A DNA stretch of 64,000 nucleotides from an uncultured Christensenellaceae bacterium. Its GTDB lineage: Bacteria; Bacillota; Clostridia; Christensenellales; Borkfalkiaceae. Below, one piece after another: positions 50,877 through 58,752 of the stretch. The DNA is taken from assembly GCA_910586985.1 (NCBI GenBank), contig CAJUKK010000001.1, positions 310,001-374,000 on the forward strand. The letters are read 5' to 3'. Within the stretch, counting starts at the first letter, position 1, and the number at the start of each line of letters is the position of its first letter. The position numbers and the translations under genes are program-made. The notes under the pieces were generated by a model. That model made no database searches, was not told the origin of the DNA, and was given only the letters and a program-made list of their open reading frames with translations.

Positions 50877-51665
50877 ATGGAAAAAAAAGTAACAATCTAC
50901 GACATAGCCAGAGAAGCGGGAGTTTCCGCCGCTACGGTCTCTTACGTTATTAACAACCGTGAAGGACAGACTATCAGCGAAGAAACCAAAAACAAAATTT
51001 GGCACGTCATCAATATGTTAAATTATAAGCCGAATGTGTTTGCAAAGAATTTACGTTCCTCATCCGACTCTAAACTGATAGCCGTTTGTACGGAAAATCG
51101 CGGTTATATCGAAAAAGCGGAATTTGTAAATTTGATCGAAGGACTTTCTTCCACTCTGCACGAAAATTACGGAATTATCGTATATATGCCACCTTACAGT
51201 CGGGTATCGAATGCCGACGCCATACTTGCCTATAACGTAAGCAAAGATACTTTCTACAAGATAGGAAACCAAAATTACATACCTCTTATTGCTGTTAACT
51301 GTCTTGTGGAAGATAAGCTTTTTTTCCAAATAACCGCGGATTATACAAAACTCAAACGAAAAGCCGACGCGTATTTCGGCAACGAATACTGTTTCGTCTG
51401 CCTTGAACCAAATGATTCGGAGCTGAGAAAACAAATTTCCGACACGTTTGAAAAAGTCATATTTGTAAACAGCGGAGACGATCTTCAAAGTATAAACGTA
51501 CAAAACATGCTTACCGTACACGGAATCGTCGCCGAGTTTTTCAAAACAAAAGGCACGAATCTTTTATACGAAGATTTATATTCGTCTATTTGCAAACAAA
51601 CTGCCGATTGCATACAAAAAGCGTTGAGCAGAGAACCTTTCGACATACACGCTTATAAAGTTTGA
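50877..51665 (+). CDS. LacI-family transcriptional regulator, shortened
   Basis: A 262-residue regulator. The N-terminal LacI helix-turn-helix is clear (VTIYDIAREAGVSAATVSYV, then LNYKPNVFAKNLRSSSDSK with the hinge helix). The effector domain is only about 200 residues, against about 270 in typical LacI/MalR, and is poorly conserved, so the ligand site may be reduced or changed. It is divergent from the maltodextrin operon, its probable target. The start chosen is ATG 50877 (MEKKVTIYD); upstream in-frame codons would encode an unusual hydrophobic leader and overlap the promoter. Confidence 0.85.
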   Translation: MEKKVTIYDIAREAGVSAATVSYVINNREGQTISEETKNKIWHVINMLNYKPNVFAKNLRSSSDSKLIAVCTENRGYIEKAEFVNLIEGLSSTLHENYGIIVYMPPYSRVSNADAILAYNVSKDTFYKIGNQNYIPLIAVNCLVEDKLFFQITADYTKLKRKADAYFGNEYCFVCLEPNDSELRKQISDTFEKVIFVNSGDDLQSINVQNMLTVHGIVAEFFKTKGTNLLYEDLYSSICKQTADCIQKALSREPFDIHAYKV

Positions 51666-51673
51666 TATTATAG

Positions 51674-51715
51674 CAGGCGGGCGATCTTATGAGCGCCCGC
51701 CTGTTTTCTTTTTTT
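51674..51715. terminator. Bidirectional terminator between the LacI gene and the lipoprotein gene
   Basis: CAGGCGGGCG (51674-51683) pairs with CGCCCGCCTG (51694-51703), followed on plus by TTTTCTTTTTTTT. Confidence 0.9.
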
Positions 51716-51729
51716 TCGGGCGTTTTCAA

Positions 51730-53577
51730 TTATGCGTTTGTGACCGCGTAAAAATCAACTTTTCCCGAAACAATATCGTAAACGATTTTGTACGTTCCTG
51801 CCGTAGCGCAAGTAAAGTTCGTGCCGCTTGCAGGAGTAAACTTTTCGTTAGCGTTACCGCTCGTACCCATTACGGATGCTCCCAGAAAATCGCCGTAGCC
51901 CGTGTTTTCGCCCTTTGGATGCTTTTCCAATCCGAATTCGACATTCTTTTCCGCGTCTACCGTCAGCGTAAATTCATATTTGGTTTCGTCCGTCGAGAGC
52001 TTAAACAAATAATCTTCCGACCAACCGTGACTCCAGGAATTGATATTGGAACCTTTGATATAAATATCCAACGTATCCTTGCTTTCGGTATGCTCTTTCA
52101 TGGTGATCATCTTTGCATAGCTGTCGAAGGTAATATCATAGTTACCCGCTGTTTTCACTTTTATATTGTTGTTCCCGCCGCCGACCGCTTCAAATGCCGT
52201 GCCACCGTTGTAAAGATAAGTGTAGTTGTAGCTGCCGAGTCCGTTATAACCGTCCGTTCCCCATTCGCCGCGCTCGGTTGATCCCGCTTTGAATGCCTGA
52301 ATGATGATTTGCGAATCTGCCTTTAAGGCAACATTCTTGATCTCGTAAACGCCCGAACCCGCCGCCGTTTCCGTAAGTTTGTAATCTGCATTAAAGCAAT
52401 ATCCGCTCCAATCCGCGACGCCCTCCGCGAACGTTCCGTCGATATAATAATCCGCGGCGGCAGGCGTTTTATCGGCGTTGAACGCAACAGACAATATCTG
52501 CGTAGCCTTTGTGTAGGTAAACGTATATGTTCCGCTTGCTTTTGCGATCATGTTGGAATTTTCGTGTTGATCTACGTACGCCTTGCTTGCTTCGTCAAGA
52601 TTGCTTGCACGCAAATAATCCGTTCCCGTTCCGACCACCGACCCGACCGTTGCGGTAGAAGTAAACACAAATTCATCATTTTCTTTCAGATAAACTTCCA
52701 AAGTATACACGCCATCTGTATTCGTCATTTTTGTCGCGGCGTTATACATATCTTTCCAGTTGGTGATGCCTTTACCCTTGATATAAAAATCGGTGATCTT
52801 TTCAACGTTTTGGACGTCGCCGTTTCTTACCCAAGTGATTTTATCGAGCGGATTGATATTAAACGCTTCTTTATTTTCCTCGGTATAGCTTTGATGGTTT
52901 GTTTCATATGTGTCGTCGTCGGGATGCGTCGTAAGCGTGAAAGTGTAGTTACCCGCATATTCGCACTTTATATTCTGTCTGAACGACGAATTGTCACCGA
53001 TCGTACCGGTGCCGCTGAACGCAACGGTTCCGTCTGCAAGCTCCAATGTGTCGAGATAACCGTAGCCGCGTTGATTGTGCCAGCTTTCGTTTATTGCAAA
53101 TTGAAATAAATCGTCCTTTTGTAAATCAAGAGTATAAGTATACTCGTTTTTATCGGCAGCCTTGGTCATCACCGTGGTATCGTCAAATACTTTTCCCCAA
53201 TTACTTGCCAAAAGGATGGGACTTGTTCCGCTACCTACAATATAATAAGTGCGCGTATCTTCGCTTTGAACTGCGGAAGTCCACTGTGCAAATGCCGACT
53301 TGTTTTCGGTTATCGGCTCGTCAAAAGGAAATGTATGCGCAAAGTTCGGCGTCGCATACCAGTCAACGAACGTATAATTTTCTTTCGTCGGCGTCCACTT
53401 AACCGCTTTATCGCCCTCTTTTACCGTTTCCCGTTTGAGTTCCGTAGTCCCGTCAAAATAGGTAACGGTATACTCTTTTGTTGCAGAATCGTCATTGCAG
53501 GCGGCAAACACAGTGAACGCCGATACGCAAACAACCGATGCAACGATAAGTCCTACGAATTTTGTTGCCTTTTTCAT
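51730..53577 (-). CDS. Surface lipoprotein with InlB-type repeat and four starch-binding-like modules
   Basis: A 615-residue exported lipoprotein. The signal peptide ends in a lipobox FAAC, with the lipid-carrying Cys at residue 27. Residues about 36-100 form a Listeria/Bacteroides-type (InlB B) repeat: YTVTYFDGTTELKRETVKEG then FVDWYATPNFAHTF. Four related beta modules follow at about 108-235, 265-372, 378-498 and 505-613. Each opens with a YYIxG/FYIKG/IYIKG strand and ends with an AGxYxFTYD strand, with Trp and Tyr residues spaced as in starch-binding modules. No catalytic domain is seen. It probably captures starch or glycogen at the cell surface for the nearby importer. The start has GAGGTG upstream. 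Confidence 0.75.
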   Translation of the reverse strand: MKKATKFVGLIVASVVCVSAFTVFAACNDDSATKEYTVTYFDGTTELKRETVKEGDKAVKWTPTKENYTFVDWYATPNFAHTFPFDEPITENKSAFAQWTSAVQSEDTRTYYIVGSGTSPILLASNWGKVFDDTTVMTKAADKNEYTYTLDLQKDDLFQFAINESWHNQRGYGYLDTLELADGTVAFSGTGTIGDNSSFRQNIKCEYAGNYTFTLTTHPDDDTYETNHQSYTEENKEAFNINPLDKITWVRNGDVQNVEKITDFYIKGKGITNWKDMYNAATKMTNTDGVYTLEVYLKENDEFVFTSTATVGSVVGTGTDYLRASNLDEASKAYVDQHENSNMIAKASGTYTFTYTKATQILSVAFNADKTPAAADYYIDGTFAEGVADWSGYCFNADYKLTETAAGSGVYEIKNVALKADSQIIIQAFKAGSTERGEWGTDGYNGLGSYNYTYLYNGGTAFEAVGGGNNNIKVKTAGNYDITFDSYAKMITMKEHTESKDTLDIYIKGSNINSWSHGWSEDYLFKLSTDETKYEFTLTVDAEKNVEFGLEKHPKGENTGYGDFLGASVMGTSGNANEKFTPASGTNFTCATAGTYKIVYDIVSGKVDFYAVTNA

Positions 53578-53613
53578 TTTTTCACCTCTTAACATATTTC
53601 GGTTCCGCAATTG

Positions 53614-53627
53614 CTTAACCGATTAAG
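53614..53627. promoter_or_regulatory. Palindromic operator candidate at the lipoprotein start site
   Basis: CTTAACCGATTAAG is a 14-base near-palindrome with a central CG, the form expected for LacI-family operators. It covers the predicted transcription start of the lipoprotein gene (-10 at 53631-53636 on the minus strand). The nearby LacI-type gene is the obvious candidate binder. Confidence 0.5.
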
Positions 53628-53630
53628 TGT

Positions 53631-53659
53631 ATTGTAACACAGGCTTTTCCCAATGTCAA
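53631..53659 (-). promoter_or_regulatory. Promoter for the lipoprotein gene
   Basis: On the minus strand TTGACA (plus 53654-53659) and TACAAT (plus 53631-53636), spacer 17, with TGT before the -10. Confidence 0.85.
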
Positions 53660-53777
53660 TACCTTTTTTGTAAAATTTCTATTTTTTTTTCAAAAATTGT
53701 TTCGTGCTCACAATATCCGCATTTTATATATTTTCCAACTGACATTTTTGCCGCATTGACTTATATAGACAAAAAAC

Positions 53778-53810
53778 AAAATCGGAAGAGCATGATGCCG
53801 TTCCGATTTT
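53778..53810 (-). terminator. Rho-independent terminator after spoIVB
   Basis: AAAATCGGAA (53778-53787) and TTCCGATTTT (53801-53810) form a 10-bp stem, followed on the minus strand by a T-rich run (GTTTTTTG). It ends the long operon that runs from asp23 to spoIVB. Confidence 0.85.
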
Positions 53811-53876
53811 GCTTTGCCGCTTTGCCTGCCGTTTCGAATAATCTAAATTTCACTTAATTTGACCTATCACAATATT

Positions 53877-54884
53877 TTAATTATTTAACATGTGCTCGAT
53901 CCCTATTCCATATCCTCGAGTAGGATCGTTTAAGAACACATGGGTAACTGCGCCGATTAGCTTTCCGTTCTGTAAAATCGGACTACCGCTCATGCCTTGC
54001 ACAATACCGCCTGTTTCGTTGATCAATCTCTCATCCGTCACTTTGATAACGAAATTTTTATTTTCCCGATTTCCCTCGTCAACTTTTGCAATGGCAATTT
54101 CATATTTTTGCGGACACGTGCCGTCAATTGTAGAATATATGAACGCTTTTCCGATTGTCGCTGCCGACAGCGGAGCAATTTCTACCGATTCCGCATGAGA
54201 AAAATCATAATTTTTAGCAAAAGTCCCATATAACCCCGTTGCGCATGCTTTGTCCGCGCTTGCAAGAGGTTTATCGTTGATAAACAGACCGCGTAATTCT
54301 CCTGCTTTGCCGCGCTCCCCTTTGTTTACGCCGATAACGCTACAGGAATATACTTTTGAATCGGATATTTCAAGCGTGTCTTTACCGTCGGAAACGGCGT
54401 GACCGAGCGAGCCGAAACGCAGCGTCTTACAATTGATATAGGTAACCGTTCCGATTCCGGAAACTGTATCGCGAATGAGTACCCCTATCTTATATTTACC
54501 CGATTTCTTTTCTTTTTTCGGCGTTACGGGAACTTCAGCCGTGTCGCCCGCGCGCTTGATTTTGAGTTTTACCGTATCGCCTCCGCTCTTTTCAAGTGCA
54601 CGGTTTAAATCGTCTACGCTTTTGACAACGTTCTTATCGACTGCACAGATAACGTCGCCCGCTCTGATTCCCGCGTCTTCTGCGGGAGAAGAAAAACCGC
54701 TGTCCGATGCTACTTCGTTCAGCCCTATGACTTGCGCGCCGCCCGCGCTCAACATAAAGCCTGCGGTCATTCCTCCAATATAATATCTGTCAGCTTCGGC
54801 GTTTGCCGCTATCCTTTCGCCCCCGCAGACAGATACGAACGCGGCAATAAGGATTACCGCGATAAATAATTTCAGCTTGCGCAT
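53877..54884 (-). CDS. spoIVB: SpoIVB peptidase (S55 family)
   Basis: A 335-residue secreted signalling protease. An N-terminal hydrophobic segment (5-24) is followed by a PDZ domain (about 50-120, DAGIRAGDVICAVDKNVVKS). The S55 serine protease domain contains the His region FGSLGHAVSD and the catalytic Ser in VQGMSGSPILQNGK. In Bacillus, SpoIVB is made in the forespore and triggers SigK activation in the mother cell. It is next to recN, as in most spore formers, but spo0A, which normally follows, is absent here. Confidence 0.94.
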   Translation of the reverse strand: MRKLKLFIAVILIAAFVSVCGGERIAANAEADRYYIGGMTAGFMLSAGGAQVIGLNEVASDSGFSSPAEDAGIRAGDVICAVDKNVVKSVDDLNRALEKSGGDTVKLKIKRAGDTAEVPVTPKKEKKSGKYKIGVLIRDTVSGIGTVTYINCKTLRFGSLGHAVSDGKDTLEISDSKVYSCSVIGVNKGERGKAGELRGLFINDKPLASADKACATGLYGTFAKNYDFSHAESVEIAPLSAATIGKAFIYSTIDGTCPQKYEIAIAKVDEGNRENKNFVIKVTDERLINETGGIVQGMSGSPILQNGKLIGAVTHVFLNDPTRGYGIGIEHMLNN

Positions 54885-54963
54885 ATTGTCCTCCTATACG
54901 AGAGCTAATTTGCGCAAGCCGTGCATATTTCATTCTGAAATCTCGATAATTTTTTTATCTGAT

Positions 54964-56658
54964 TTACAGGGAGTTTTTGTAAATTTGTGCATTTTTTAAA
55001 AGTTGATCGGAATGTTTAAGCGCATACTCGCCCGTTTCTCCGCCTGCAAGACGGGCAATTTCCCGCGTGCGTTCTTCTCCCTCAACCGCATGAATATGCG
55101 TAAACGTTTTGCCGGATTCTTCCAACTTCTCGATATAAAACTGTCTGTCTGCAAAGGCGGCGATCTGCGCCAGATGAGAGACTGCAATAACCTGCGTATC
55201 GCGCGAAATAGAGGCAAATTTTTCTCCGACAATACGCGCGGTCGTTCCGCTGATACCGGAATCGATTTCGTCGAATACATACGTACCGATTCCGTAAAGC
55301 GCGCGCAGCTGCGTTTTTACTGCGAGCATAAAGCGTGACATTTCACCGCCGCTTGCAATTTTGCCCAACTCTTTGAGCGGTTCTCCGGCATTCGCAGAAA
55401 ATAAAAATCTGATTTTATCCAATCCGTCGGCATTGGCGTGAGAAACGTCGTTTTTTGAATATTCCGAAAATTCCACTTGGAATTGCGCTGCAGAAATATT
55501 CAGCGTTTTAAGTTCCTTCGTAACGCGTTCGGCAAACCCGATCGCCGCCGCCCGCCGCAAATCTGTAATAGCGGTACACAGCGTAAAAATTTCCTGCTCT
55601 GTATGTGCCAACCGAGTTTTGAGCGTCTCCATTTTTTCACTGCTCGTGGATAGTAGATCATATTCTTTTTTTGCTTGATTTAAAAAAGATAAGACGTTGT
55701 CTACGCTTCCGCCGTATTTCTTTTTTAAAAGTTTAATCTGATCAAGACGATTTTCGATACGATCCGACTCTTTCGGATCAAGATCGAGTCCGTTTTCAAG
55801 TTCCTCTACCGTATCGGCAACATCGGCAATCTCGGCGATTGCGTTTTCGATACGGTCGGCAAGTCCGCTGTACTCATCGCCGAATCGAGTCAAGGATGAC
55901 AGCGCGCGTTTTGCGCGATTCAAGCAATCAAGGCTACTTCCGTCCGCCGCGAGACTCCCTCGGGCGATATTTAAAAGTTCGAGTATTTTTTCGGCGTGAG
56001 ATAAAATTTCGCGACGGGAAAGCAACTCTTCTTCTTCGCCCGCTTTAAGCGCGGCATGCGTAATTTCGTCAATCTGGTATTGTAAAATATCTAACCGACG
56101 GCTGCGTTCCCCTTCGTCTCCCCCGAGAACTGCCAATTGACCGTTAATTTCTTGCCGAATCTTTAATAATTGTTCGAGTGCGTTTTTATTTTTGACCAGC
56201 GCGTCTCCGAGCATATTGTCAATCAGCGCAAGCTGATGATTCTCTTTTAAAAGAAAAAAATGTTCGCTCTGTCCGTGAACGTCTACAAGACGCGAAGTGA
56301 TCCGTTTCAACATTGCGGAAGTTACGGCGCAACCGTTAATTTTACTGCCGCCCTTTCCGTCTTTTGTCAGTCGCCTCGTAATTACGAGAAGATCGTCCGA
56401 TTCGATTTCCAATTCATCCAATATTTCAATAACCGCCCTATTTGCAGACAAACGAAATTCTGCGCGTACAAAACATTCCTCGGCGCCATATCGGATCATG
56501 TTTTTATCCGCTTTTGCGCCGAGAACAAAATCAATCGAATCTAAAATGACCGATTTACCCGCGCCCGTTTCCCCAGATAATACATTCAGCCCGTCCGAAA
56601 AATCAAGACGAGCTTTTTGAATGAGCGCAACATTTTGTATTGTAAGCGATTCCAGCAT
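54964..56658 (-). CDS. recN: DNA repair protein RecN
   Basis: A 564-residue SMC-like ATPase of double-strand-break repair. Walker A GETGAGKSVILDSI is near 29-42, coiled-coil arms run from about 150 to 380, and the C-terminal half has the ABC signature LGKIASGGEMSRFMLA and Walker B YVFDEIDSGISG. The frame is open upstream into argR, but the ATG at 56656-56658 gives the canonical MLESLTIQNVALI start. No clear ribosome site is seen; it lies 8 bases after the argR stop, so re-initiation is likely. Confidence 0.95.
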   Translation of the reverse strand: MLESLTIQNVALIQKARLDFSDGLNVLSGETGAGKSVILDSIDFVLGAKADKNMIRYGAEECFVRAEFRLSANRAVIEILDELEIESDDLLVITRRLTKDGKGGSKINGCAVTSAMLKRITSRLVDVHGQSEHFFLLKENHQLALIDNMLGDALVKNKNALEQLLKIRQEINGQLAVLGGDEGERSRRLDILQYQIDEITHAALKAGEEEELLSRREILSHAEKILELLNIARGSLAADGSSLDCLNRAKRALSSLTRFGDEYSGLADRIENAIAEIADVADTVEELENGLDLDPKESDRIENRLDQIKLLKKKYGGSVDNVLSFLNQAKKEYDLLSTSSEKMETLKTRLAHTEQEIFTLCTAITDLRRAAAIGFAERVTKELKTLNISAAQFQVEFSEYSKNDVSHANADGLDKIRFLFSANAGEPLKELGKIASGGEMSRFMLAVKTQLRALYGIGTYVFDEIDSGISGTTARIVGEKFASISRDTQVIAVSHLAQIAAFADRQFYIEKLEESGKTFTHIHAVEGEERTREIARLAGGETGEYALKHSDQLLKNAQIYKNSL

Positions 56659-56666
56659 AAGTAAAA

Positions 56667-57128
56667 TTAGTTTTCGATGATATTGTGCAAACGTTCGACA
56701 ACTTCCTGTGCGCCGCTTTCCGTATCGCACACGATAAGCGCGGTATCGTCGCCCGCAACGCAACCGACAACTTCTTTATAATTCAGACGGTCGACCACAA
56801 CGCCCGCGTTTGCGCCGTTTCCGTTAAGGGTTTTTACGACAATCAAGTTGTTTGCATTGCGAATGGAAATTACGCTAGCACGGAATAATGAGCGCAATTT
56901 ATCCGAAATTTCGCCGCCTGTTTCCGTAATGCATGTATAGCGGAAACGTTTATGAACGCCCGCAACTTTAAAAAGCCGCAACTCTTTGATGTCGCGGGAA
57001 ACGGTGGCTTGCGTCACCGTAAAATCGTTGCGCAATAATTCTTCGCAAAGTTCTTCCTGCGTTTCGATTTCCTGTTCCGAAACGATTTGCAATATTTTGT
57101 TGTGTCGTGCATTCCGAAGCATTGTCAT
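56667..57128 (-). CDS. argR: Arginine repressor
   Basis: A 153-residue ArgR. The N-terminal winged-helix domain (1-70) has the TVTQATVSRDIKELRL recognition motif. The C-terminal hexamerisation and arginine-binding domain has GCVAGDDTALIV with the conserved Asp pair. It represses arginine synthesis and may activate catabolism when arginine is high. No arg genes are in the window; argR next to recN and nadK is the usual Firmicutes order. A GAGGA ribosome site precedes the ATG. Confidence 0.95.
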   Translation of the reverse strand: MTMLRNARHNKILQIVSEQEIETQEELCEELLRNDFTVTQATVSRDIKELRLFKVAGVHKRFRYTCITETGGEISDKLRSLFRASVISIRNANNLIVVKTLNGNGANAGVVVDRLNYKEVVGCVAGDDTALIVCDTESGAQEVVERLHNIIEN

Positions 57129-57138
57129 TTGAATATCC

Positions 57139-57933
57139 TCAATTGATTTTTTCTGTTAATCTGCGGAAAAAACCGCTTTTGTCTCTTGTTAAAAAATGTG
57201 CCGTGCGGTCTGACTTTTTTACGGTAAGAGCGTCGTCGGCCCCAACTTCGCCCAAATATACGCCGTCGCCGTATAAAAGCAAGGGAACCGTACCTTCTTC
57301 CAATCGGAAAGAAAGCGTCCGCGTATCCGGATAAGCTATCGGACGGCTGCGCATCGAAAAGGAACATACGGGCGTTAAAAGAAACGTTTCGCAATCGGGA
57401 GACATGATACTGCCGCCTGCGGAAAGCGAATATGCCGTAGAACCCGTCGGCGTTGCTACGATTAATCCGTCCGCCGTAAAATCCCCCGCATAACGGTTAT
57501 CGATGTCCACTGAAATTTTTACGATCCGGTTACCGTTCTGCGGCACGACGCGCCTTAGCAACGTCATTTCGTTTAAGCAGTGGGCATGCCGCCCGTTTAA
57601 GGTAACTTCAAGTAACGAGCGTTTCTGAATTACGGCGTGTTTATTGCATATCAGCGCAATCGCCGAATCGATTTCCGTACGTTCGAACTCGGTTAAAAAA
57701 CCAAGCGTTCCGTAATTGATACCCACAATGGGAACACAAAGCTCTGCGGCGCGTTTAGCTGCCCTCAATACCGTTCCGTCGCCGCCCAAAGCTACAATCA
57801 GATCAACGGCGCATATATCTTCTGCATGACGAAATATATTCGACGCCAAGTCCGACTGCAAAAGTTTAGCTTGAAAATCCTTTGCGGCATGTATAACCTG
57901 CGTTGTATCCTTTGTGAAGATTCCGATTTTCAT
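57139..57933 (-). CDS. nadK: NAD kinase
   Basis: A 264-residue kinase that makes NADP from NAD and ATP (or polyphosphate). The catalytic GGDGT motif is near 51-55, NEMTL near 121-125, and the NAD-binding block ADGLIVATPTGSTAYSLSAGG near 150-170. All active-site landmarks are present. It lies between tlyA and argR in the operon. Confidence 0.95.
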   Translation of the reverse strand: MKIGIFTKDTTQVIHAAKDFQAKLLQSDLASNIFRHAEDICAVDLIVALGGDGTVLRAAKRAAELCVPIVGINYGTLGFLTEFERTEIDSAIALICNKHAVIQKRSLLEVTLNGRHAHCLNEMTLLRRVVPQNGNRIVKISVDIDNRYAGDFTADGLIVATPTGSTAYSLSAGGSIMSPDCETFLLTPVCSFSMRSRPIAYPDTRTLSFRLEEGTVPLLLYGDGVYLGEVGADDALTVKKSDRTAHFLTRDKSGFFRRLTEKIN

Positions 57934-57993
57934 TTTTTATAATTATACCATTGTTTATGAATAAATGCAACTAATTTAAGTAACAATTTTTAT

Positions 57994-58752
57994 TTATATC
58001 AAGGTTGCGGCTCGCTTTAAAAAGGTTTCGCAATCGATTGGGCGCCCCCCTTTTTGCAACCTGACAATATATTCCACATTTTTCCGTTCTCGGATTGGCG
58101 CATTTACGATGTCTACCGTCGGCAATCCAAGCGATATCGCAAAATCATAAAATGTAGCGAGTAATTTTTTATGATGCGCAACGGGCAATATTCCGTGTTT
58201 TGTAAGATTCTTTCCTTCACACTCGAATTGCGGTTTAAAAAGCACGAACGCCTCTCCGTTCACCTCTAAAACATCAAAAATTACAGGAAGAATTAAACGC
58301 AATGAGATAAAGCTGAGATCGGATACGATTCCGTCGATTTTTTCCGGAAAATTACGCTTTGTCAGATAACGGGCATTCGTTCCGTCCATGACGATAACTT
58401 CTTTTTTCGACGCAATTTCGGGAGCGAGCTGGCTTGTCCCCACGTCTACGCAATAAACGCGTTTGACTCCGCGACGGAGCAGACAATCTGTAAACCCACC
58501 CGTACTAGCGCCGAGATCTACAAAAATCTTTCCGCTCACGTCAACCGAAAAATGCGAAAGCCCGCGTTCTAATTTGTTGCCGCCGCCTGAAACAAAATCT
58601 GAAATTTCGGGCAACTCGAATACGTCGTTCTCCTTAACGTCGTCCGAAGGAGTTAATACTTTTCCGTTCCTTTTGATCAATCCTCGTGCGATTATTTGCG
58701 CCGCCTTTGTACGAGAACCGTATTTTTCGGCAAAAAACTTATCCGCGCGCAT
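57994..58752 (-). CDS. tlyA: TlyA family rRNA 2'-O-methyltransferase
   Basis: A 252-residue protein with an N-terminal S4 RNA-binding domain (1-60) and an FtsJ-like SAM domain. The SAM-binding motif is VDLGASTGGFTDCLL near 78-92; the catalytic Lys/Asp region is DGIVSDLSFISLR. Members methylate 16S/23S rRNA; older annotation as haemolysin is misleading. The ATG at 58750-58752 overlaps dxs by 14 bases; an in-frame TTG four codons earlier is possible. Confidence 0.92.
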   Translation of the reverse strand: MRADKFFAEKYGSRTKAAQIIARGLIKRNGKVLTPSDDVKENDVFELPEISDFVSGGGNKLERGLSHFSVDVSGKIFVDLGASTGGFTDCLLRRGVKRVYCVDVGTSQLAPEIASKKEVIVMDGTNARYLTKRNFPEKIDGIVSDLSFISLRLILPVIFDVLEVNGEAFVLFKPQFECEGKNLTKHGILPVAHHKKLLATFYDFAISLGLPTVDIVNAPIRERKNVEYIVRLQKGGRPIDCETFLKRAATLI

